64,000 nt of DNA, from assembly GCF_039543205.1 (NCBI RefSeq), contig NZ_BAABJH010000001.1, positions 1,240,001 to 1,304,000 of the forward strand, written 5' to 3'. Source of the DNA: Flaviramulus_B aquimarinus. Its GTDB lineage: Bacteria; Bacteroidota; Bacteroidia; Flavobacteriales; Flavobacteriaceae. The translations under genes were made by a program, and so were the position numbers. Positions 33,614 through 42,059 of this stretch are shown here, one piece after another. Position 1 is the first letter of the stretch. Each line of letters starts with the position of its first letter. Below the pieces are notes generated by a model. That model had not been told where the DNA came from. It made no database searches and saw nothing but the letters and a program-made list of their open reading frames with translations.

Positions 33614-33904
33614 ATGACGAAGGCTGATTTAGTAGCAAAAATTTCTGAGAAATTAGGAATAGAAAAAGGTGATGTTCAAGCAACTGTTGAAACATTTATG
33701 GAAGAAGTAAAAACATCACTAGAAAGTGGTGATAATGTTTACTTAAGAGGTTTTGGAAGCTTTATAATTAAAACAAGAGCTGAAAAAACAGGAAGAAACA
33801 TTTCTAAAAACACAACCATTAAAATACCTGCTCATAATATCCCTGCATTTAAGCCTGCAAAAGTTTTTGTAGAAGGTGTTAAAACAAATGTAGACGTTAA
33901 ATAA
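33614..33904 (+). CDS. HU/IHF-family DNA-bending protein
   Basis: A 96-residue nucleoid protein: MTKADLVAKISEKLGIEKGD, VYLRGFGSFIIKTRAEKTGRN and the beta-arm KNTTIKIPAHNIPAFKPAK, where the proline intercalates in DNA. It compacts and bends DNA as a dimer. It has its own promoter and is followed by a 30-residue basic protein gene and an RNase E/G gene, an order found in many Flavobacteriaceae. Confidence 0.95.
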   Translation: MTKADLVAKISEKLGIEKGDVQATVETFMEEVKTSLESGDNVYLRGFGSFIIKTRAEKTGRNISKNTTIKIPAHNIPAFKPAKVFVEGVKTNVDVK

Positions 33905-33976
33905 AGTACACGTGCTGTCCCGAAATGTCGGGAGTTTCAGTAATAAAACAAATTATTAATTTAAAAGACACTATTT

Positions 33977-34069
33977 ATGCCAAGTGGTAAAAAACGTAAA
34001 AGACATAAGGTAGCGACGCACAAACGTAAAAAACGTAGACGCGCTAACCGTCACAAAAAGAAAAAATAA
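33977..34069 (+). CDS. Very basic 30-residue protein, ribosomal-protein-like
   Basis: A short gene with ATG at 33977 and TAA at 34067-34069. The product begins MPSGKKRKRHKVATHKRKK and ends RRRANRHKKKK: about two thirds Lys, Arg and His, no acidic residue, strongly basic throughout. It resembles the small basic proteins that sit on ribosomal RNA, but it is not the known Thx or L34/L36 sequence. A terminator hairpin begins within two bases of the stop, and HU lies 72 bases upstream, so it may be read from the HU promoter. Confidence 0.8.
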   Translation: MPSGKKRKRHKVATHKRKKRRRANRHKKKK

Positions 34070-34070
34070 A

Positions 34071-34104
34071 TCAAAAAAGTAGTTAGATTAGCTACTTTTT
34101 TTGA
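34071..34104 (+). terminator. Terminator after the basic protein gene
   Basis: TCAAAAAAGTAG pairs with CTACTTTTTTTGA across a nine-base loop and ends in a seven-base T run. Confidence 0.85.
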
Positions 34105-34332
34105 TTTTCAAAACAAACAAGTTCTTTGAAATGAGTTCATTTATTTTTTAACGCCTTTGGTGTTTTATGAGCTCCACGGATTATCCGGATAACTACCGGA
34201 ACCTGTGAAAAAAATAATGTATAATCCATCTGTATTTTTTGGTTATTAGTTACTCGTTTTAGTTGCTATTCTATTAAATGTAAACTTTAACTTTTAACGC
34301 TTAACTAAAGCGTATGGATAAAAATTAACAAC
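34105..34332 (+). other. Non-coding upstream region of rng
   Basis: No gene is visible. A compact TCCGG-ATAACTA-CCGGA hairpin near 34188-34204, in otherwise AT-rich sequence, could be part of a leader acting on rng; RNase E of E. coli controls its own mRNA through a leader hairpin, but similarity here is only conceptual. Confidence 0.3.
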
Positions 34333-35877
34333 ATGGATAAAGAATTGATTATTCGATCTAGTTCCAACAATGTTGATTTTGCCTTATTAAAAGATGGAAA
34401 ACTTATTGAATTACAGAAAGATGAAGATGATAATGACTTTTCGGTTGGTGATGTGTTTATAGCCAAAATCCGAAAAGCTGTTCCTGGTCTAAATGCTGCA
34501 TTTGTTAATGTAGGTTATGAAAAAGATGCCTTTTTGCATTATCATGATTTAGGACCAAAATTACCTTCGCTTTTAAAATTCACAAAACGTGTAAGCACAG
34601 GTAAACTAAAAGATTTTTCTTTAAAAAATTTCCCATTTGAAAAAGATATTGATAAAGGCGGCAAAATTGCCGATGTCTTAAAATCAAATCAATCGCTATT
34701 AGTACAAATCGTAAAAGAACCTATATCGACCAAAGGCCCTAGAATAAGCTCAGAGCTTTCTATTGCTGGCAGATATATTGTTTTAGTACCTTTTTCCAGT
34801 CGCATTTCTATTTCTCAAAAAATAGAAGATCGCGAAGAAAAAGACCGACTAAAACGCTTGGTAAAGAGTATTACTCCCCAAGGTTTTGGAGTTATTGTAC
34901 GTACGGTAGCACAAGGCAAAAAAGTAGCTGAACTAGATAAAGATTTACAAAACTTGCTTAGTCGTTGGACGGCAATGTGTAAAAAGCTACACAAAGCACA
35001 TCATCCTACTAAAGTTCTAGGAGAAATGAATAAAGCCTCGTCAATTTTGCGAGATATATTCAATGATACCTTTACAGGAATAACGGTAGACGATGAAACG
35101 CTTTATTACCAAATTAAAGATTACGTGCAAGAAATTGCACCTAACAAAGAATCAATAGTTAAATTGTATCAGTCTAAAGTTCCAATTTTTGAAAAATTTG
35201 GGATTGAAAGACAAATCAAAACCTCGTTTGGAAAAACTGTTTCTATGGCTAAAGGCGCCTATCTTGTAATTGAACATACCGAAGCACTACATGTTATAGA
35301 TGTAAATAGCGGAAACCGATCAAACAAGGCAAACAATCAAGAGGATACAGCATTAGAGGTTAATTTAATAGCAGCTACCGAAATGGCGCGACAATTACGT
35401 TTACGTGATATGGGCGGTATTATTGTAGTAGATTTTATAGATATGACCACTGCTGAAAACAGGCAAAAATTGTTCAATCACCTTCGAGATGAAATGAAGG
35501 ATGATCGAGCAAAACACAAAATATTGCCTCCAAGTAAATTTGGATTGATACAAATAACAAGACAACGTGTTCGACCAGAAATGAACATTAAAACCCGCGA
35601 GGAAAATCCTAACGGTGTTAATGGCGCAGAGGTTGAGGCACCTATCGGATTGGTACAAAAAATCAATCACGATCTTGAAAAACTAATTAAAAAAGACTAC
35701 AAAAAGATGACTTTAAACACACATCCTTTTATAGCAGCCTTTTTAACAAAAGGTGTTCCATCTATACGTTCTAAATGGTTTTTAGAACATAAAAAATGGG
35801 TGAAAATTTTACCAAGAGATGCTTACACATACTTAGAATATCATTTTTTTGACAAAGATGGTAATCAAATTAAATAA
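34333..35877 (+). CDS. rng: Rne/Rng family ribonuclease
   Basis: A 514-residue endoribonuclease of the RNase E/G family, which processes rRNA and decays mRNA from 5'-monophosphate ends. An S1 domain (about residues 35-130, with an insertion) precedes the RNase H-like catalytic part: HVIDVNSGNRSNKANNQEDT with the Mg-binding Asp, and GGIIVVDFIDM with the second Asp. The RNase E zinc-link Cys pair (CPxC) is missing; the region after the GLIQITRQRVRPEM segment reads KTREENPNGVNGAE instead. The leader upstream is about 230 bases. A strong terminator follows. Confidence 0.93.
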   Translation: MDKELIIRSSSNNVDFALLKDGKLIELQKDEDDNDFSVGDVFIAKIRKAVPGLNAAFVNVGYEKDAFLHYHDLGPKLPSLLKFTKRVSTGKLKDFSLKNFPFEKDIDKGGKIADVLKSNQSLLVQIVKEPISTKGPRISSELSIAGRYIVLVPFSSRISISQKIEDREEKDRLKRLVKSITPQGFGVIVRTVAQGKKVAELDKDLQNLLSRWTAMCKKLHKAHHPTKVLGEMNKASSILRDIFNDTFTGITVDDETLYYQIKDYVQEIAPNKESIVKLYQSKVPIFEKFGIERQIKTSFGKTVSMAKGAYLVIEHTEALHVIDVNSGNRSNKANNQEDTALEVNLIAATEMARQLRLRDMGGIIVVDFIDMTTAENRQKLFNHLRDEMKDDRAKHKILPPSKFGLIQITRQRVRPEMNIKTREENPNGVNGAEVEAPIGLVQKINHDLEKLIKKDYKKMTLNTHPFIAAFLTKGVPSIRSKWFLEHKKWVKILPRDAYTYLEYHFFDKDGNQIK

Positions 35878-35880
35878 TTA

Positions 35881-35916
35881 AAAAAGCCCGCTAACTTTAA
35901 ATTTAGCGGGCTTTTT
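35881..35916 (+). terminator. rng terminator
   Basis: AAAAAGCCCGCTAA and TTAGCGGGCTTTTT form a 14-base perfect stem around CTTTAAAT, ending in a T run. Confidence 0.92.
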
Positions 35917-35945
35917 GTTTTTATAAAGTTTCAATTTATATATAT

Positions 35946-36665
35946 TTATGAGTGTTTTTCAACAGGTTGAATTTTTCTAATTAATAGTAATATGTATAAT
36001 AATGCAGTAAACCCTATTAGCATTTCAATAAGTTCCGACAACCTCTGAACACCAATACTAATATTTGAGCTTACTGGATAAAAGTCATCATAAACATCAA
36101 ACACAGATATACTAATAATCACTAATAAGTATGAGCTCAACATGAACGGAAATGCAATTGGTGATAATACTCTGTTTTTATTTAAAAACAAACCCACCAA
36201 TCCAGCTAAACCAAAAGCTAATCTAAAAATTTCCGATTCACCTTGTAAGCCATTAATATTATGCAAGGTTAGCTCGTCTTGAGCATTAATTTTTTTAAAA
36301 TTTTCAGGAGTTTCAAAATTAAAGAATTGCTGTCCCCAGGCTATTTCTTCCATGGCTATAAAAAAGAATACTATGGCCATAAACCCAATGATGAGTTTAT
36401 AAATTTTACTATGTGTTTTAGCTTTAATTTTTCTTACTAATTTAATAGAATAAAGAAAACTTAAAAAGAAAGCTATGAATGTAAGGTTTTCAACTAATGA
36501 ATTTTCCTTAAGCAGCATTAATGCATATAATCTTGCTTTATTATATACTAGCATAAAGGCAAATAGACATGTAATTATATAAGGGAAAAAATATATGGCT
36601 AGTATTTTTTTTTTGGATAGCCTGAAAGCTGTGGACTCTGTAATCATTTTATTTAAAAACACCAT
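35946..36665 (-). CDS. Six-helix membrane protein, copy A (MEEIAWGQ family)
   Basis: A 239-residue protein with six predicted helices. At the end of helix 3 stands FIAMEEIAWGQQFFNF followed by ETPENFKKIN and a LTLHNI motif, and helix 6 begins with RLSELIEMLIGF. These charged residues within or at the edge of the membrane are conserved in the neighbouring copy B and suggest a metal or proton site. I know similar EExxWGQ proteins from other bacteria only as uncharacterised. Copy B (36813-37532) is about four-fifths identical by eye. Function unknown. Confidence 0.85.
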   Translation of the reverse strand: MVFLNKMITESTAFRLSKKKILAIYFFPYIITCLFAFMLVYNKARLYALMLLKENSLVENLTFIAFFLSFLYSIKLVRKIKAKTHSKIYKLIIGFMAIVFFFIAMEEIAWGQQFFNFETPENFKKINAQDELTLHNINGLQGESEIFRLAFGLAGLVGLFLNKNRVLSPIAFPFMLSSYLLVIISISVFDVYDDFYPVSSNISIGVQRLSELIEMLIGFTALLYILLLIRKIQPVEKHS

Positions 36666-36812
36666 TTAACCTTTATTTTAAAGATTTTAATTTTGAATTA
36701 CTATACAAAACACACCAAAACCAATTTAATTATTTTCGAACTTTAAGCAAATAATACTATAATAAGCTACAGTGAAATTGTACTTTGTGGAGATTGGTTC
36801 TTTTTAAAAGTA

Positions 36813-37532
36813 TCAAATACTTTTCTCAAAATTAATTTTTCTAATTAGTAGTAATATGTACAATAATGCTGAAAAGCCAATTATCATTTCGATGAGTTCT
36901 GCTAATCTCCTAACACCCATTTTAATATTCGGGTTTATTGGATAAAAGTCATCATAGACATCAAATATCGAAACACCTATAATTACTAACAAATAAGAGC
37001 TTAACATGTGTGGGAATGCAATTGATGATAACACCCTGTTTTTATTTAAAAACAAGCCTACCAATCCAGCTAAACCAAAAGCTAATCTTAAAAATTCAGT
37101 TTTTCCATGAAATCCTTCAATATTATGTAAAGTTACCTCTCCTTGAACATTAATTTTTTCAAAATTTTCGGGTGTGGCGAAATTAAAGAATTGTTGTCCC
37201 CAAGCTATTTCCTCCATGGCTATAAAAAAGAATACTATAGCCATAAACCCAATGATGATTTTATAAATTTTACGATGTGTTTTCGCTTTAATTTTTCTTA
37301 TTAATTTAATAGAAAAAAGAAAACTTAAAAAGAAAGCGATGAACGTAAGGTTTTCAACTAATGAATTTTCCTTAAGCAACATTAATCCATACAATCTTGT
37401 TTTATTATACACCAGCAAAAATGTAAATACGCATATAATTATATAAGGAAAAAAATATATGGCTAATATTTTTTTTCTGGATAACCTAAAAGCTATGGAC
37501 TGTGTAATCATTTTATTTAATGAAGCTATCAT
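36813..37532 (-). CDS. Six-helix membrane protein, copy B (tandem duplicate of A)
   Basis: A 239-residue near-copy of the next gene downstream. MEEIAWGQQFFNF, TPENFEKIN, TLHNI and RLAELIEMIIGF are all kept; differences cluster at the N-terminus and in the extracytoplasmic loop after helix 5. Retention of the polar intramembrane residues in both copies implies both remain under selection. Its start overlaps the stop of the third family member (37529-38215) by four bases, so those two are translationally coupled. Confidence 0.85.
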   Translation of the reverse strand: MIASLNKMITQSIAFRLSRKKILAIYFFPYIIICVFTFLLVYNKTRLYGLMLLKENSLVENLTFIAFFLSFLFSIKLIRKIKAKTHRKIYKIIIGFMAIVFFFIAMEEIAWGQQFFNFATPENFEKINVQGEVTLHNIEGFHGKTEFLRLAFGLAGLVGLFLNKNRVLSSIAFPHMLSSYLLVIIGVSIFDVYDDFYPINPNIKMGVRRLAELIEMIIGFSALLYILLLIRKINFEKSI

Positions 37533-38215
37533 TTGAACTCAATTTTTAAAGGCTTCAATTTTTGTGTTATTATATAATCCAATAAAGAATATATCAACAG
37601 AATCAATCCTAACATTTCCATACTTTCTTCTAAAGTATAACAAACCATATAGGTTACATTATAAAAATATTTATCTCCTAGGGCATATACAATATTTCCG
37701 GCAATCATTTCCATGCCAATAGCCCCTCCGACAGAAATAACTGCAGATAAAATAAACAGATATAGAGTCTTTTTAGGCAAACTCATAAGGAATTTAAAAA
37801 GAACCAAAACAACAATTAAAGAAATTATAGAATATGGAACAACCCAAGTAAAGTATAAAAATCCTTTGGCATTAAGCAAATTTCGAGATGTATAAACTAA
37901 CAATTCATGTATCCCAATTGCTTCATCAATGACAAGGAAAAGAAAAACAAAAGACAGAATAAGCCAATACTTTTTATTTTTCTTATTCAAAGCGATATAG
38001 AAGAACAAAAAAGAACTTACACCAAGAAGAAGAGCAGAAAACAATGTAGGGAAGCTTTGTTCTGTATCAAAATTAAAAATTCGAATAATACTCTTATCAT
38101 ATGAATATCCGTATTTTGTAATCAAAAAAATACTCAACAAATTTGCTACCAGTAAAAGTAAAAATGAAATAAGTAAAAATTTAACGCTTTTTTGAAAATA
38201 TTGAGTTTTTTTCAC
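37529..38215 (-). CDS. Six-helix membrane protein, copy C (diverged relative)
   Basis: A 228-residue membrane protein with the same six-helix plan as copies A and B but little overall identity. Helix 3 ends FLVIDEAIGIHELLVY, in the place of MEEIAWGQ; helix 5 has GAIGMEMIAG; helix 6 begins TLEESMEMLGLILLIYSLL, parallel to LSELIEMLIGF. The repeated Asp/Glu/His positions suggest distant homology and a shared membrane chemistry. It is the first gene of the A-B-C unit in transcription order. Function unknown. Confidence 0.8.
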   Translation of the reverse strand: MKKTQYFQKSVKFLLISFLLLLVANLLSIFLITKYGYSYDKSIIRIFNFDTEQSFPTLFSALLLGVSSFLFFYIALNKKNKKYWLILSFVFLFLVIDEAIGIHELLVYTSRNLLNAKGFLYFTWVVPYSIISLIVVLVLFKFLMSLPKKTLYLFILSAVISVGGAIGMEMIAGNIVYALGDKYFYNVTYMVCYTLEESMEMLGLILLIYSLLDYIITQKLKPLKIEFK

Positions 38216-38409
38216 AACTAAATTTAAGAAAAATAATTCAAATTATTTAAGCTCATTTTAAAATTTATTAGAATAACTATGAAAATATTTTCTTTTCTAA
38301 TAAGTAATAAAGACTGGAGCTATTTAATATATTCTATTTGTAAATAATTAAAAAAGAAAAAACAAGACAAATAAATCAATAAAAGTAAATTTGTATTTAA
38401 ACTAATATA

Positions 38410-39585
38410 ATGCAACCTAAAAAGTATATTTTACCAATTATTGTACTGGCTCAATTTTGTTGTACTTCCCTATGGTTTGCAGGTAACAGTATTATAACAG
38501 ATTTAATAATTAATTTTAATTTAAAAGCATCTGTTCTTGGTCATTTAACATCAGCTATTCAACTCGGGTTTATTTTAGGAACATTAGTTTTTGCAATCTT
38601 AACCTTGGCAGATAAATATTCTCCGTCAAAAGTGTTTTTTCTTAGCGCTCTGTTAGCTGCATTATTTAATTTAGCAATGAGTTTGGGCAACCAGTCATTT
38701 TACAGTTTAATTTTAATACGGTTTTTGGTGGGATTCTTTTTGGCAGGCATTTATCCTGTTGGAATGAAAATAGCATCAGATTATTTTAAAGAAGGTTTAG
38801 GAAAATCTCTTGGCTTTCTAGTAGGTGCATTGGTTTTAGGTACCGCATTTCCGCATTTACTAAAAAGTTTTAATGGGTTGATTTCTTGGAAAGCTATTAT
38901 TTATTTCACATCTTTAATAGCTCTTTTAGGGGGGTTATTGATTCTTATTTTTGTTCCTAATGGTCCTTATAAAAAAACACTAAAACAATTTGATATAACG
39001 GTGTTTTATAAGGTATTTAAAATAAAAAACTTTAGAACTGCTGCACTTGGTTATTTTGGACACATGTGGGAACTGTATACGTTTTGGGCTTTTGTTCCTA
39101 TGATTTTACTTTCTTATTCAAATTCATATATAGATATAAATTTGAATATTCCTGTTTTAAGTTTTATCATTATTGGTCTTGGGGGAATAGCTTGTGTTAT
39201 TTCTGGCTATTTATCTCAAATATTTGGAGTTAAAAAATTAGCTACTACTTCATTAGCCTTATCTTGTATTTGTTGTTTACTTACACCTTTTGTGTTTATC
39301 GTGCAATCTGAATTATTTTTTATTGCTTTTATGATTTTTTGGGGCATGGTTGTAATTGCAGATTCCCCTCTTTTTTCTACTCTAGTTGCTCAAAATGTAG
39401 CTTCAGAATCCAAAGGAACAGCTCTAACCATAGTAAATTCTATTGGTTTTGCAATTACAATAATAAGCATTCAATTATTGAATACTTTACTATTTTTTTT
39501 TGAAATCAAATATCTTTTACCAATACTAGCTATAGGCCCTATTTTGGGGCTATTTGCTATGTATAATAAAGTTAAGAGTCTTTAA
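38410..39585 (+). CDS. Major facilitator superfamily transporter
   Basis: A 391-residue permease with about twelve hydrophobic segments in two halves. The helix 2-3 region carries LGFILGTLVFAILTLADKYSPSKVFF, a relaxed form of the MFS loop motif, and the first half has FLVGFFLAGIYPVGMKIASDY. The second half has GLGGIACVISGYLSQIFGVKK. Substrate unknown. Divergent from the six-helix membrane unit with about 190 bp of AT-rich sequence between them; a functional link is possible but not shown. Confidence 0.9.
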   Translation: MQPKKYILPIIVLAQFCCTSLWFAGNSIITDLIINFNLKASVLGHLTSAIQLGFILGTLVFAILTLADKYSPSKVFFLSALLAALFNLAMSLGNQSFYSLILIRFLVGFFLAGIYPVGMKIASDYFKEGLGKSLGFLVGALVLGTAFPHLLKSFNGLISWKAIIYFTSLIALLGGLLILIFVPNGPYKKTLKQFDITVFYKVFKIKNFRTAALGYFGHMWELYTFWAFVPMILLSYSNSYIDINLNIPVLSFIIIGLGGIACVISGYLSQIFGVKKLATTSLALSCICCLLTPFVFIVQSELFFIAFMIFWGMVVIADSPLFSTLVAQNVASESKGTALTIVNSIGFAITIISIQLLNTLLFFFEIKYLLPILAIGPILGLFAMYNKVKSL

Positions 39586-39650
39586 TAAACGGTAGTGGAA
39601 ATTTCACTCAACGAGCTTAACTTGTGCTAGAGCTCTAAATAATATTCTAT

Positions 39651-40682
39651 TTAAGGCGCTGGATTAGGCATCATATCATGTACCTCATTAATCTGCTTTA
39701 AAACAGCATCACTTAAAGTTATATTAATACTATCAATATTTTCTTTAAGCTGTCTCAAATTAGTTGCTCCAATAATGGTACTTGTCACAAAAGGCTGTTG
39801 ATTTACAAATGCCAAACTCATTTGTGCTAAAGTCATTTTATGATCTTCCGCTATTTTCAAGTAGCGTTTTGCCGCTTCTGTAGCTTGTGTCCCACTATAC
39901 CTTGCAAATCGTGGAAATAGTTTAAGTCGTGCATCATCAGCCGCTTTTCCTTTTATGTATTTACCAGATAGCACACCAAATGCCATTGGCGAATAGGCTA
40001 ACAAGCCAACATCTTCTCTTAAGGCCACTTCTGCTAAATCGGTTTCAAAAGTTCTGGTTAACATCGAGTATGCATTTTGTATGGTTGCTACTCTAGGTAA
40101 ATTCTGGTTTTTAGATTCTTCTAAATAACGCATCGTTCCCCATGAGTTTTCATTGGATATCCCGATATTTCGAATTCGCCCTGCTTTAATTTCAACATCT
40201 AAACTGTGAAGAATCCCATTAAAATTATCCTCCCATTTCGTATCCAGCTTAAAATCCCTAACCCCAAACCTATTGGTATCGCGTTCTGGCCAATGCAACT
40301 GGTATAAATCTATATAATCGGTTTGTAGCCTACCGAGCTCTAAATCAATGGCTTCTTTAATAGCACTAGGACTAAACCCTGTGGTTCTTATATGCGCCGT
40401 ATAATCGCCACCACCAGCAATTTTAGAAGCAATGATGACTTTATCTCTGTTTGTGGATTTTTTTAACCAAGTTCCTATAATTTTACTAGTCCGTCCACTA
40501 ATTTCAGCTGTGGCAGGTACGGGATATAATTCAGCAGTATCAATAAAATTAACACCTTGATCTAGAGCATAATCCATTTGTTCATGCCCTTCTGCTTCTG
40601 TATTTTGGTTGCCCCAGGTCATGGAGCCTAAACATATTTTACTAACTTTTATATTGGTGTTTGGTAGTGTGGTGTATTTCAT
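39651..40682 (-). CDS. Aldo/keto reductase (Tas-like)
   Basis: A 343-residue NADPH-dependent oxidoreductase with a TIM-barrel fold. The catalytic residues are seen in VNFIDTAELYPVP (Asp, Tyr), VIIASKIAGG (Lys) and DLYQLHWPERDTN (His). The NTEAEGHEQMDYALDQG opening is typical of the Tas subgroup. The physiological substrate is unknown. It ends 66 bases from the convergent MFS gene and stands alone. Confidence 0.93.
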   Translation of the reverse strand: MKYTTLPNTNIKVSKICLGSMTWGNQNTEAEGHEQMDYALDQGVNFIDTAELYPVPATAEISGRTSKIIGTWLKKSTNRDKVIIASKIAGGGDYTAHIRTTGFSPSAIKEAIDLELGRLQTDYIDLYQLHWPERDTNRFGVRDFKLDTKWEDNFNGILHSLDVEIKAGRIRNIGISNENSWGTMRYLEESKNQNLPRVATIQNAYSMLTRTFETDLAEVALREDVGLLAYSPMAFGVLSGKYIKGKAADDARLKLFPRFARYSGTQATEAAKRYLKIAEDHKMTLAQMSLAFVNQQPFVTSTIIGATNLRQLKENIDSINITLSDAVLKQINEVHDMMPNPAP

Positions 40683-41070
40683 GTTAGATCACTAGACTTT
40701 TAGATTGATTATACTTTTAGATGTCATGTAAAGATAAAACCTTTCAGGTTCTTTAGGACTTGAAAGGTTTAAAATATTTTATGGTTTATTCATAAAATAA
40801 GCTACTGTATTTATAAGGTAGCATTAGCTCCTTTTGTCAACATATTCGAATTGACTTTTAAATCGACCCTGTTAAGCTCTGCTTTAAATCCGCATGTATT
40901 AAACAGAGATCCACGAAGACATACATAGGTTCTGGGTGTCACAAAAAAATTAATCCCTAGGTTTTCTCAGCGTGTCTCTTTGCTAACTCTAGGAATATCT
41001 GTGGTACAATTTTTAACTACTACTATGCCTGCAACTACAACTCCCGCTGTGACTATGATTGAAAACCCAC
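40683..41070. other. Intergenic region with a strong hairpin, no gene seen
   Basis: This 388-bp gap holds no convincing gene. A perfect ten-base stem AAACCTTTCA (40737-40746) / TGAAAGGTTT (40761-40770), extendable by wobble pairs to a TTTA loop, is the main structure. A weaker GCTAC/GTAGC hairpin lies near 40802-40825. No tRNA is visible. Confidence 0.5.
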
Positions 41071-42030
41071 TTACTCCTCACTTAATAACCTAGACAATTC
41101 ATCTAACTTAGGTGTTAAAATCACTTCTATACGTCTGTTCTTTGATTTTCCTTCTGCGTTATCATTAGATGCGATGGGTGCAAACTCACCACGACCAGCT
41201 GCTGTTAAATTTTCAGGCTGTATAGCATTGTTTTCTCTTAAAATGTTGACAATAGATGTCGCTCTTTTAGTTGATAAATCCCAGTTTCCGCTAAGTTGCC
41301 CATTCCCAGTGTAAGGTGCATTATCGGTATGTCCTTCAATTAAAACAGCTATATCAGGATTATCGCCCAACACATTTCCTAACTGCTTTACAGCTCTTTT
41401 CCCTTGGGCGCCTACAGCCCAACTTCCTGAACTGAATAACAGTTTATTTTCCATGGACACATACACTTTTCCATCACGCTGTTCAACGGTTAAGCCTTTA
41501 CCTTCAAAATCTGTTAAGGCTTTTGAAATAGCATTTTTTAATGCGGTCATTGCCGCATCTTTGGAAGCGATAACTTGCTCTAATTCCGCCACACGGTTTG
41601 AGCGGTCTTCCAACTCTTTTTTAAGTTTTGCTAAACGTGCATTCTCTAATGCTAAAGCTTGTTCTTTGGCTTCTAGTTGAGCTAATAACTCCCTGTTCTT
41701 TTTAGAGTTTGCTGCAATGGCTGCCGAACTGTTTTTCTCTAAAGCATCATAAGAGGCTTTTAAATTATCGTAATTTGATTTTGTGGCATTGTAATCTGCT
41801 TGTAATTGGTCACGTTGCGCAATAGCTTCATCATACGCCGATTGCAATTGCTTTAATTCATTTTCTGCTGCTGTTTTAGCAGTTAAAAGTGCTTCATTAT
41901 CTGTTGACAGCTTTCTGTTTTCTTGTTTTAAATCCGCATATTTTGCTTCTAATTCTTTGTATATTTTTGGAGATACACAAGAGGCTAAAACCACTAGAGC
42001 AAATACTGTGAATACGCTTTTTTTAATCAT
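41071..42030 (-). CDS. OmpA-family lipoprotein with long coiled coil
   Basis: A 319-residue lipoprotein. The signal peptide ends in the lipobox LASCVS near residue 16; residues ~25-170 are a predicted coiled coil rich in Ala, Glu, Lys and Gln (for example ELEAKYADLKQENRKL); the C-terminal OmpA-like domain has LLFSSGSWAV, IEGHTDNAPY and NRRIEVILTP, which bind peptidoglycan. It probably tethers the outer membrane to the wall across the periplasm. The ATG at 42030 gives a proper signal peptide; the frame runs 20 codons further upstream. Confidence 0.93.
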   Translation of the reverse strand: MIKKSVFTVFALVVLASCVSPKIYKELEAKYADLKQENRKLSTDNEALLTAKTAAENELKQLQSAYDEAIAQRDQLQADYNATKSNYDNLKASYDALEKNSSAAIAANSKKNRELLAQLEAKEQALALENARLAKLKKELEDRSNRVAELEQVIASKDAAMTALKNAISKALTDFEGKGLTVEQRDGKVYVSMENKLLFSSGSWAVGAQGKRAVKQLGNVLGDNPDIAVLIEGHTDNAPYTGNGQLSGNWDLSTKRATSIVNILRENNAIQPENLTAAGRGEFAPIASNDNAEGKSKNRRIEVILTPKLDELSRLLSEE

Positions 42031-42059
42031 TTTGTTTGGATTTGTTTGTTTATTAAATA

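Noticed and set aside
40990..41080. Minus-strand hydrophobic 30-odd residue peptide (VTAGVVVAGIVVV) after the OmpA-like gene
   Set aside because: No start codon was found in a sensible place, it begins after an in-frame stop, and there is no sign of conservation to rely on.
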